From positions 1 through 64,000 of the forward strand of contig JADKJX010000001.1 in NCBI GenBank assembly GCA_016720775.1: a stretch of DNA of 64,000 bases, written 5' to 3'. A program made the translations under genes and the position numbers. This DNA comes from Chitinophagaceae bacterium (GTDB taxonomy: Bacteria; Bacteroidota; Bacteroidia; Chitinophagales; Chitinophagaceae). The stretch's first letter is position 1. Each line of letters begins with the position of its first letter. Below the pieces are notes generated by a model. It saw nothing but the letters and a program-made list of their open reading frames with translations, was not told the origin of the DNA and did not search any database. Positions 7,653 through 15,083 of the stretch are shown here, piece after piece.

Positions 7653-7824
7653 TGTGGGGTGATGAAATTTTTGGCAGACATGCCCCCTTGTCTCGGGGGT
7701 GAGGATAACAGGATAAACGTAACATAGAGCCGTTTGGATAGCAATATCTGAACGACCGGGGTCGACCACCGAACTTTGTGTTATAGCTAACTGCCTCGTG
7801 AAGGTTCGATCCCTTCCCCTACAG
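7653..7824 (+). tRNA. tRNA-like gene with ~100-nt variable arm (class II-type cloverleaf, apparent GTC anticodon)
   Basis: Every standard tRNA element can be drawn. The acceptor stem TGTGGGG (7653-7659) pairs with CCCTACA (7817-7823), seven pairs with one G-U. T8 and G9 follow, then a 3-bp D stem ATG/CAT (7662-7664/7679-7681) with G18G19-like GG and a terminal A. The anticodon stem CCCCC/GGGGG (7683-7687/7695-7699) carries the seven-base loop TTGTCTC. The T stem GAAGG/CCTTC carries the T loop TTCGATC. The base at the discriminator position is G7824, and no CCA is encoded. The D arm resembles tRNA-Leu, but the anticodon would read GTC (Asp) and position 37 is a pyrimidine. Between anticodon and T stems are 100 nt instead of 5-20, themselves structured: GAGG/CCTC, ATAACA/TGTTAT, a GCAA tetraloop hairpin (7737-7748) and CGAC/GTCG (7753-7764). 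It could be a real but unusual tRNA, a tRNA-derived regulatory RNA, or a decayed tRNA with an insertion. Confidence 0.6.
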
Positions 7825-7826
7825 CA
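7805..7826 (+). repeat. 22-bp direct repeat, left copy (possible attL in tRNA-like 3' end)
   Basis: The repeat begins at the T loop (TTCGATC), runs through the acceptor strand and ends two bases past the discriminator (…CAGCA). An identical 22 bp stands at 11564-11585. Recombination sites of tRNA-targeting integrases typically have this layout. Confidence 0.7.
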
Positions 7827-7830
7827 ACTG

Positions 7831-7877
7831 AAAGGCTCAGAATTAGCGTTACCGCTTGATTTTGAGCCTTTTTTATT
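7831..7877 (+). terminator. Rho-independent terminator of the tRNA-like gene
   Basis: AAAGGCTCA (7831-7839) pairs with TGAGCCTTT (7863-7871), with further internal pairing (AGCG/CGCT), and is followed by a T-rich tract. It starts seven bases after the tRNA-like 3' end, supporting that gene as an independent transcription unit. Confidence 0.8.
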
Positions 7878-8138
7878 TTTTTAGAGTGGACAAAGAGGGT
7901 CTTTACAAGGCTTTTGGTTATGTTAATCAATATAAAATTTCCAGTATTCTCTTAACTAACACTTCTTCCTTATCTCAATAAAATAGGCCCCGGAATACTT
8001 TGAAATCTTCAAGATTTCCCGCAACCCCAGAGTCGTGTTTAGCCTGTACTTTGTCAAATATAGGGGTGGCTTGTTTTAGCCACTATTATCATCCTATGCA
8101 ATAAAAAAAGTATCTTACAATACTTGTAATAAAGATCA
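7878..8138. other. Upstream region of the T9SS-type surface protein gene
   Basis: No gene is evident in these 261 bp. An inverted repeat AAGTAT-n6-ATACTT lies at 8108-8125, just ahead of the start codon at 8139, and could be an operator or leader hairpin. I could not identify a convincing promoter. Confidence 0.4.
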
Positions 8139-11100
8139 ATGATTGTAAATACCCTATCATGTAAACTCTTATTACTGGTGCTACTTTTCATCTTTGTAGT
8201 GCAGCCGTCGTTTGCACAGAAAGAAATAAGTAATTTTCATTATAGTAATACTGGTATTACTTACAATTCAGGAAATCCACAAACGATACCCGGCATACCA
8301 ACGCCAAATAGCGAATGGAGTATTGCTACTATTTCTGACAGCATTGGAAATGTACTGTTCGATTTTAGTTATACTAACCCTACTGTTGGATCTTTTCGTA
8401 ACGGAGTCATACTCGACAAAAATTACCAGGTGATGCCAGGCAGCAACTTATTTGGTCCTCACTATGGTTATGGATCTACAGCTTTGGTAGCCCCGGTTCC
8501 ATCTAATAATTCAAAATATTACCTGTTTTACCAGGTAAGTCAAACATTTTCGTCTTCTGCCCGATGGGTATTAAAATATGCAGTAATTGATATGTCCTTA
8601 AATGGCGGATTAGGTAATGTTATAAGTGCCGACAATCCTATTGATACTACAAATGCAGACCAATTGCTGACACCGTTCACGCTTGTACAACAAAGGGGAT
8701 CTGATAATTTCTGGGTGGTAACCTGTAAGGCCAATTCAGATACGCTTTATTCAAGGCTTGTAAATTCAGCTGGTGTTAATAACAATAAAGTTATTAGCAA
8801 GGCCGGAACAGTTTGGTTTACGAATGTATCCAACTATGTAAACCTTGCAACATCGCATGATGGGAGTATGATTGCCGGGGCACGCATTGGTAATCTGATA
8901 CCTCAAAATATCTGTCAGGTTTTTTATTTCAATTCACAAACAGGAAAAATAACAGATAAGGTTTCCACTAAAATATATGGTAATCCTTACCTTGGAACCA
9001 CTCCCTCCACGCTCAACGTTCTGGAATTTTCGCCGGATAACAGGCTTTTATACCGGCTTTATTCTGTCTATAAGAATTTTAACGGCAGGTGTGCAAACAC
9101 TTGATAACATTCTTGAACAATATAACCTTTGTTATACTGATTCAACTGCATTAACACAATATAGTTACTCAAAATTGTTTTTTTGCAAGCCTTATCAGTT
9201 CTATATACCTCGTGTTGTACTGAATAAAAAAATGCACCTGGCTTTTCATTATGGAATATCAAGATATGGGAGTATTGATTTTCCCAATCATATTGGAGAC
9301 TCTTATAACTTTAGCGAAGTGCCTTTCCCTGCTGGTTTACAATCTCTTGAAAGTCGACAGTTTTATCATGCCTACGTTCAAAAAGCTATAAAAAACTGTA
9401 TTGTTTATACCGGAGGATGCTATCCGGACTCTTTGCATTTTTCTATAACCCGTGATACAACAGCACGTGTGGAGTGGGATTTCGGTGATCCTGCTTCAGG
9501 AATAAATAATACAGCTTCGACAGTTAGAGCTGCACATAGTTTTTCATCTCCCCGGCATTTATACTGTAACTGCAAAAATATTCAATGCTGCAATCCTGCT
9601 TATTGACAGTGTGACTGCGATCGTAGAAAGAAAAGATCCTAATAAACGTTTATTGTATCCACTCCCTACAGATACCGTATTATGCGAAGGCAGTTCATTA
9701 ACAATAAAACCGCAGTGCATTAATGGCATTTTTGAATGGGGTGAAGATATTAATAGTATACCGACGCTGAACCTGGGGATCCGTGATAGTTTATATGTTG
9801 TAAATAATTCCCGTACTGTATATATAAAAATGATCCAAAATGGATGTAACGGATGTGAACAAACTGATTCAATAAAGATAACGTTTGTACCAAAACCGAG
9901 CGTTGCTTTTGGCCGTTACGGTTCTCTTTGTACAGGAGATTCTATAAAACTTGATGCTACATTTCCAGGCGCTTCTCATTTTTGGAGTACAGGAGATACA
10001 GCCGCTTACATATGGGTAAAGCAGGGTGGGACATATTGGGTAAACAGTATCATTAATCAAACGGGTTGTACATCTAGTGATACTATAACTATAACTGAGT
10101 ATCCTGCCGTACAGGTTACATTGCCTCAGGATACAATTCTTTGCCAGGGAGAAACTTTAACATTGATACCAGGGATTGTTAATGCTACAAGTCATACATG
10201 GAATGGAACAAGTTATAATGGCGATTCATTAGTGGTAACACAAAGCGGTACATACTGGGTTACAGCAATCAATAATAACGGATGCAGCTCTTCAGATACA
10301 ATAAATGTGACTTTTAAGCCGTCTCCTTTATTCTCTTTAGGAAACGATACCACCATTTGTGGTGGAACTTTTATAGACCTGGTCCCTTCTCCACTTCAAA
10401 ATAATGTGAATTATCTATGGAGTACAAACAGCACCAGTGCAACTATATCAGTTGCCAACCCGGGGCTTATTGGCTAAAAGTTATTTCTACAGTTAATAGT
10501 TGTTACTGGCGTGATACAATAAATGTGACTTTCAGAATGCTTCCAGATTTTACTTTAGGGCCCGATAAATCAGTTTGCGAAAAGGATACGGTTATTCTGA
10601 ATGCTACAGTAGCCGGTGCAACCGGTTATATATGGAATACCGGAGCAACTACACCCGTGATTAAGGTTTTTCAAACTGGTATTTATTGGTGCGATGTGAG
10701 CAAGGATGGCTGTTTATATCGTGATAGTGTATCTGTAATGGTTAAGCCACTACCTGTTGTTAATCTTGGTAATGATGCTTCACTCTGTGAAGGCAATAAT
10801 TTGTTACTGGATGCTACCAATGCTAATTCTACTTATTTATGGCAGGACAGAAGTACAGCAGCCGTTTATCTTGTAAAGCAAACAGGTAAATATTATGTAA
10901 CCGTATACAGAACTGGATGTTTTGCAAGGGACACAATTAATGTAACTTATGTTTCAAAACCTGTATTTACCCTAGGACCTGATCAGCCTATTTGCAATGG
11001 TATGTACATAACGTTAAATCCCCGTATTAATGATGTAACCTACTTATGGCAAGATGGTTCTTCTTCGCCAACATATTCGGTAAGTCGGCCTGGTTTGTAT

Positions 11101-11441
11101 TATCTTACAGCAATCAATAATTGTGGCAGCAAAAAGATTCTGTACTCATTACAACAGGTGCTTGCAAACTATATATTCCTTCTGCCTTTACTCCAAATCG
11201 TGATGGAAAAAATGATGTCTTTAAATCATATTTTGGAGAAAATGTTACCGAATACCATCTTCAAATACTTGATCGCTATGGTAATTTACTATTTGAAAGT
11301 ACAGATAAAAATAAAGGATGGGATGGTACTTATAAAGGTGTAGCCCAGCCTCAAGGCTCTTATATCTGGGTCATAAATTATCAGTTAAAGGACAACCCCG
11401 ATAAACAGCTGTTGAAGGGCTCTGTTCTTCTTATCAGGTAA
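8139..11441 (+). pseudogene. Large T9SS type B-sorted surface protein, interrupted by four frameshifts
   Basis: Repaired, this is ~1,100 residues. An N-terminal signal peptide ends near PSFAQ. A first ~430 residues have no family I recognise beyond a WD/beta-propeller-like feel. After them come a PKD-like piece (VEWDFGDPASG) and about five or six Ig-like repeats of ~85 residues with the pattern LG-x-D-x-x-x-C...LWSTG...G-x-YW. The C-terminal ~90 residues are a typical T9SS type B (gliding-motility) sorting domain: FTPNRDGKNDVFK, then GWDGTYKG and GSYIWVI. Frames break at the T-run 9077-9080 (extra base), C-run 9550-9553 (extra), G-run 10462-10465 (missing) and A-run 11131-11135 (missing). The net change is zero. 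It is either a decayed adhesin-like gene or four homopolymer sequencing errors. Confidence 0.8.
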
Positions 11442-11547
11442 TAATCATTAAAAGAAGCTTAAAAATACCTTCGTTAAAAGACCGAGGCTCTTATTCTAGT
11501 GTAATAAAGAGTTTTAAAAAAGCACCGCTGCCGGCTACAGTTAACTG

Positions 11548-11563
11548 TCCGCCAACTGGCGGA
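11548..11563. repeat. TCCGCCAACTGGCGGA palindrome abutting the tRNA-like 3' fragment
   Basis: This 16-bp palindrome differs at the centre by one base from the core of the palindrome at 2003-2032. It ends exactly where the 22-bp tRNA-like repeat begins, and it takes the place of the 5' strand of the T stem. Confidence 0.7.
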
Positions 11564-11585
11564 TTCGATCCCTTCCCCTACAGCA
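11564..11585 (+). repeat. 22-bp direct repeat, right copy (possible attR)
   Basis: Identical to 7805-7826: T loop, 3' T strand and 3' acceptor strand of the tRNA-like gene. No matching 5' half exists in the preceding 150 bp, so this is a fragment, not a second tRNA. Confidence 0.75.
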
Positions 11586-11588
11586 TTT

Positions 11589-11621
11589 AAAAAGCCTGTT
11601 CAGTTTTGGACAGGCTTTTTT
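11589..11621 (+). terminator. Rho-independent terminator after the repeat copy
   Basis: AAAAAGCCTGT (11589-11599), a ten-base loop and ACAGGCTTTTTT form a strong stem with a T-tract. Its left arm is A-rich, so it can work in both directions. It would end the surface-protein transcript or the tRNA fragment transcript. Confidence 0.8.
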
Positions 11622-11662
11622 ATTTAAGCCAATATCGTACAGGGAACAGGGAGCAAGGAATA

Positions 11663-11729
11663 ATGAACAAGGAAGTGATCCTGATCAGAATGCTACTTCG
11701 AAATTCGACATTCCGTGTTCCTTGTTCAT
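11663..11729. repeat. 12-bp inverted repeat (ATGAACAAGGAA/TTCCTTGTTCAT)
   Basis: Perfect 12-bp arms at 11663-11674 and 11718-11729, separated by 43 bp, just past the 3' end of the epimerase gene. It could form a long hairpin at the end of the xylan operon transcript. No T-tract follows, so a terminator role is doubtful. Confidence 0.55.
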
Positions 11730-11734
11730 GATTT

Positions 11735-12772
11735 TTATTCCGACGTTACCTTATAAACCGTTTTTGAAAAATATTTTTTACCCGGCATTACAATGGTTGA
11801 TGGAAAATCAGGCTGATTCGGCGAATCCGGGAAGTGCTGGGTTTCCAAACACAGGGCTGCATATTTATTGATCACCTTACCATCCCGGTTCTTACAACTG
11901 CCATCGAGCAAATTGCCGGTATATAGTTGCAGTCCGGGTTCGGTTGTAAAGACAGACATTTGCGGTTGCCCCGACGGGCCGGCCAGTAATGCAGCGAATG
12001 AAAATGCAGTTCCGTTCTTATTCAGTACAAAATTGTGATCATATTCTTCTGCTGCGGTTTCCAGTTTATCCTTTATTGCAGTCAACTCCCGGAAATCGAA
12101 TTCGGTTTCTTCCACCGGTATCAATTCACCCGTTGGTATCTGTTCTTCATTCAAAGGGGTATAGTTATCCGCATTTATCTGCAGGAGATGATCCAGTACC
12201 GGGCTGTTCATGTCGCCGGACAAATTAAAATAACAATGACTGGTAAGATTGACCGGCGTTGGTTTATCTGTCTCTGCAGAATATCCGATGATCAGCTCAT
12301 CGTCATCGGTATAAGAAAATTCTGCCGTAACCTTTAAGTTGCCGGGATAGCCTTCCTCTCCATCCCTGCTGAAGTAATTCAGCGATAGTACCGGGTATTC
12401 TTTTTCGATCACCAATGCATCCCAGGCTTTTTTATTGAATCCCCGGTTTCCGCCGTGCAAATGATTCTTACCATCGTTGCAGGCAAGCACATAATTGGTT
12501 CCGTTGATGGAAAAATGTCCGTTGGCGATCCGGTTGGCATAACGACCGGCAATGCAACCGAAGTAAGCCGTATCATCCAGGTATTGCTGCAGCGTATCAA
12601 ACCCAACTACAATGTTCTTTATCCCGTTATTCTCATCATTTATTATCCAGGAAGTGATGGTACCTCCGTAGTTGATCACCGAAACACTGTTTCCTTTTGC
12701 ATTCACAAGCGTGAAACGAAAGATCTCCTTCCCATCAAACTCTCCAAAATGTTCTTTCGTGATCTTGCTCAT
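11735..12772 (-). CDS. galM: Aldose 1-epimerase (mutarotase)
   Basis: 345 residues, the usual length, with no signal peptide, so cytoplasmic. Expected motifs are NYGGTITSW near the N-terminus, CIAGRYANRIANGHF and the substrate-binding NHLHGG. SHCYFNLSG carries the catalytic histidine, and LETQHFPDSPNQPDFPST the catalytic glutamate. It interconverts alpha and beta anomers of aldoses. As the last gene of the xylan operon, five bases after uxuA, it probably supplies the alpha-anomer of xylose to xylose isomerase or acts on arabinose. The galM symbol is given by family; the natural sugar may be a pentose. Confidence 0.93.
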   Translation of the reverse strand: MSKITKEHFGEFDGKEIFRFTLVNAKGNSVSVINYGGTITSWIINDENNGIKNIVVGFDTLQQYLDDTAYFGCIAGRYANRIANGHFSINGTNYVLACNDGKNHLHGGNRGFNKKAWDALVIEKEYPVLSLNYFSRDGEEGYPGNLKVTAEFSYTDDDELIIGYSAETDKPTPVNLTSHCYFNLSGDMNSPVLDHLLQINADNYTPLNEEQIPTGELIPVEETEFDFRELTAIKDKLETAAEEYDHNFVLNKNGTAFSFAALLAGPSGQPQMSVFTTEPGLQLYTGNLLDGSCKNRDGKVINKYAALCLETQHFPDSPNQPDFPSTIVMPGKKYFSKTVYKVTSE

Positions 12773-12777
12773 TTAAA

Positions 12778-13968
12778 TCAATCTTGAAAATTCGTTTTTT
12801 CATTTACCGGGCTTAAAGAACGGTATACGCCCCATTCCAGTCCACGCAATTCTGCCAATCCACGTAAACGCCCGATGGCACTGTATCCCGGGTAGGTTGT
12901 TTTATCCAGGTCATCCAGCATCTGGTGGCCATGGTCGGGCCGCATGGGTATGGAAATACTCCGCCGCTTCATCAACTGCACCACTTCCTTCATAATGGCA
13001 TACATATCCGTATCACCCGCAAGATGATCTGCTTCGTAAAAATTTCCTTCTTCATCCCGTTTTGTATTACGCAGGTGAAGAAAGTGAATATTATCGGAAA
13101 ACCGCTGTATCATGCTTACTAAATGATTATCGGCCCTTGCACCAAAGGATCCCGTACAAAAACAAAGTCCGTTTGCCGGCGAAGGTACCGACCGGATGAT
13201 ATCAAGTGCATCCTGCTCTGTACTGACCACCCTTGGCAATCCCAGAACCGGGTAAGGCGGATCATCGGGGTGAATGGCCATTTGTAGTCCGCATTCTTCT
13301 GCAACCGGTACCACCTGCTTGAGAAAATAAAAAAGGTGCTGCTGCAATTGCTTTGCATTAATACCTTCGTATGTTTTTAAAGCCGTTAGCACCTGTTCAG
13401 CTGTAAATGCCTCATCGCTGCCCGGTAATCCCAGCATGGTATTACGAAACAGCTTTTCTTTTTCTGCTTCACTCATCTTTGCAAATCTTGCCTTCGCTTT
13501 TTTTATTTCTTCTTCGGTATAATCTTTTTCAGCTCCAGGCCTTTTCAGTAAAAACAAATCGAATGCAATGAATGCCGAACGTTCAAAGTACAGCGCCTTG
13601 CTTCCATCGGGCATGGTATAAGAAACGTCTGTTCGTAACCAATCCAGTATGGGCATAAAATTATAGGTAACCACTTTTAATCCGCAGGCAGCTACATTGC
13701 GTAAACTTGTTTTGTAGTTTTCGATATACTGAAGATACCCGCCGTTTTGTTTTTTTATGTCTTCATGCACGGGCAGGCTTTCAATTACCGTCCATGTTAA
13801 TCCTTCTTCTTCAATGACCTTTTTTCTTTTACTGATCTCATCAACCGGCCACACATCCCCAACAGGAATATGATGCAGGGCTGTTACCACGCCACTGCAA
13901 CCGGCCTGCCGTATATCTTTTAAGCTGACCGCATCATTGGGGCCGAACCACCTCATCGTTTGCTCCAT
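12778..13968 (-). CDS. uxuA: D-mannonate dehydratase
   Basis: 396 residues from MEQTMRWFGPNDAVSLKDIR, which aligns by memory with the UxuA N-terminus (MEQTWRWYGPND); an upstream extension overlapping the GH43 gene is rejected. A TIM-barrel enzyme with the metal and catalytic segments GVVTALHHIPVGDVWP, MAIHPDDPP, CFCTGSFGARADN, FLHLRNTKRD and MRPDHGHQM. It dehydrates D-mannonate to 2-keto-3-deoxygluconate in the cytoplasm, the committed step for glucuronate released from glucuronoxylan. The glucuronate source fits the GH67 and GH115 genes of the divergent operon. Glucuronate isomerase (UxaC) is not in the window, and the fructuronate reductase may be the SDR at 31372. Confidence 0.95.
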   Translation of the reverse strand: MEQTMRWFGPNDAVSLKDIRQAGCSGVVTALHHIPVGDVWPVDEISKRKKVIEEEGLTWTVIESLPVHEDIKKQNGGYLQYIENYKTSLRNVAACGLKVVTYNFMPILDWLRTDVSYTMPDGSKALYFERSAFIAFDLFLLKRPGAEKDYTEEEIKKAKARFAKMSEAEKEKLFRNTMLGLPGSDEAFTAEQVLTALKTYEGINAKQLQQHLFYFLKQVVPVAEECGLQMAIHPDDPPYPVLGLPRVVSTEQDALDIIRSVPSPANGLCFCTGSFGARADNHLVSMIQRFSDNIHFLHLRNTKRDEEGNFYEADHLAGDTDMYAIMKEVVQLMKRRSISIPMRPDHGHQMLDDLDKTTYPGYSAIGRLRGLAELRGLEWGVYRSLSPVNEKTNFQD

Positions 13969-14023
13969 CAACATATTTACCTGGTTTATTTTTTTGTACC
14001 GCTGCAAATTTAAGAAAGCAACT

Positions 14024-15064
14024 CTATTTAGATCTATATGGATTAATGGTATGTATTTTCCCGGCGGCATCATACGTAAGCTCCGTAACTTTTACCGACC
14101 GTAAATGCGTTACGCCTTCACTTAAACCGGAGTCGTGATAAAACAAATACCATTTATCGTTAAATTCACAAATGGAATGATGCGATGTCCAGCCCACAAC
14201 CGGTTCCAGAATACGCCCCTGGTAAGTGAATGGCCCGTACGGGTTGTCGGCAATGGCATAACAGATATAATGTGTATCGCCGGTTGAATAGGAAAAATAA
14301 TATTTCCCATTGTACTTGTGCATCCATGATGCCTCAAAGAATCTTCTGTCGTTATTGCCTTGCAGCAGCGGTTTCCCGTTTTCATCTAAGATCATAACAT
14401 CTTTGGGTGCTTCGGCAAATTCCAATAAATCATTGGTAAGCCTTGCAACCTTTGCACATAACGCAGGTTCATCATCTGCTGGAAGATGTGCAACCGGGCT
14501 TTTCTCTTCTGCTGCATTAAAACTTCCTGTTCTCCAGCGTTGTAATTGCCCACCCCAAATGCCGCCGAAATACATATAATAACTGCCATCTTCATCTTTA
14601 AAAACTGCAGGGTCAATAGAAAAACTGTTTTTTATTGCCTGCGGTTGTGGCGTGAATGGTCCTGTTGGCGAATTGCCTGTTGCCACACCTATGCGAAAAA
14701 TGCCGTCATGGTCTTTGGCTGGAAAGAATAAGTAATACGTTCCGTTTTTTTCCGCTGCATCCGGTGCCCACATTTGTTTTGATGCCCAGGGAACATCTTT
14801 TATATGTAATGCCGGCCCATGGTCGGTAGCTTCATCAGCAGGGCTATCCATTGACAACACATGATAATCTTCCATGGCAAAATGGCTTCCCAGGTCATCA
14901 AAGGCATCGCCGGCATCTATATCATGCGATGGGTAGATATAAATCTTTCCGTTAAACACATGGGCAGAGGGGTCGGCTGTGTATATATGTTTAACCAGCG
15001 GTTGCGAAATGGCCCTGCGGTTTAACTCACTAAAATCGATGTGTTCAATACTGTCTTCGGGCAT
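14024..15064 (-). CDS. Cytoplasmic GH43 glycosidase (beta-xylosidase/arabinofuranosidase type)
   Basis: 346 residues, a single five-bladed propeller domain. The three acids of GH43 are visible: the general base in IYTADPSAHVF, the pKa modulator in FSIDPAVFKDEDG and the general acid in RRFFEASW. MWAPDAAEKNGTYYLFFPAKD is the usual blade-two motif. There is no signal peptide, so it should act on short xylo- or arabino-oligosaccharides after uptake by the adjacent symporters. It is co-directional with uxuA, the start codons being only ~55 bp apart from stop to start, and with the upstream transporter. Xylosidase and arabinofuranosidase activities cannot be told apart from sequence. Confidence 0.88.
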   Translation of the reverse strand: MPEDSIEHIDFSELNRRAISQPLVKHIYTADPSAHVFNGKIYIYPSHDIDAGDAFDDLGSHFAMEDYHVLSMDSPADEATDHGPALHIKDVPWASKQMWAPDAAEKNGTYYLFFPAKDHDGIFRIGVATGNSPTGPFTPQPQAIKNSFSIDPAVFKDEDGSYYMYFGGIWGGQLQRWRTGSFNAAEEKSPVAHLPADDEPALCAKVARLTNDLLEFAEAPKDVMILDENGKPLLQGNNDRRFFEASWMHKYNGKYYFSYSTGDTHYICYAIADNPYGPFTYQGRILEPVVGWTSHHSICEFNDKWYLFYHDSGLSEGVTHLRSVKVTELTYDAAGKIHTINPYRSK

Positions 15065-15083
15065 TTACAGAATATTTTAAAAC

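Larger units (their letters stand above)
7805..11585. mobile_element. Candidate integrated segment flanked by 22-bp direct repeats of a tRNA-like 3' end
   Basis: The two identical 22-bp repeats lie 3,759 bp apart. The left copy completes the tRNA-like gene; the right copy is only the 3' fragment, as expected after integration at a tRNA. The segment between holds one large cell-surface-type gene and no recognisable integrase, so it would be a remnant or a passive cargo element. Both repeat copies are followed by strong terminators. An alternative is duplication of the tRNA 3' end by another route, since a REP palindrome abuts the right copy exactly. Confidence 0.35.

Noticed and set aside
7700..7799. 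Group I intron in a tRNA
   Set aside because: The extra sequence is in the variable region, not the anticodon loop, and at 100 nt it is too short for a group I core.
7653..7824. tmRNA as explanation for the tRNA-like gene
   Set aside because: It has a full D arm and anticodon arm, is too short, and no tag reading frame is visible.
11441..11585. A second complete tRNA-like gene
   Set aside because: Only the T loop and 3' strands match; no TGTGGGG-like 5' acceptor or D arm is found upstream.
13969..14073. N-terminal extension of uxuA
   Set aside because: It would overlap the GH43 gene, and homology to UxuA begins at MEQTMRWFGPND.
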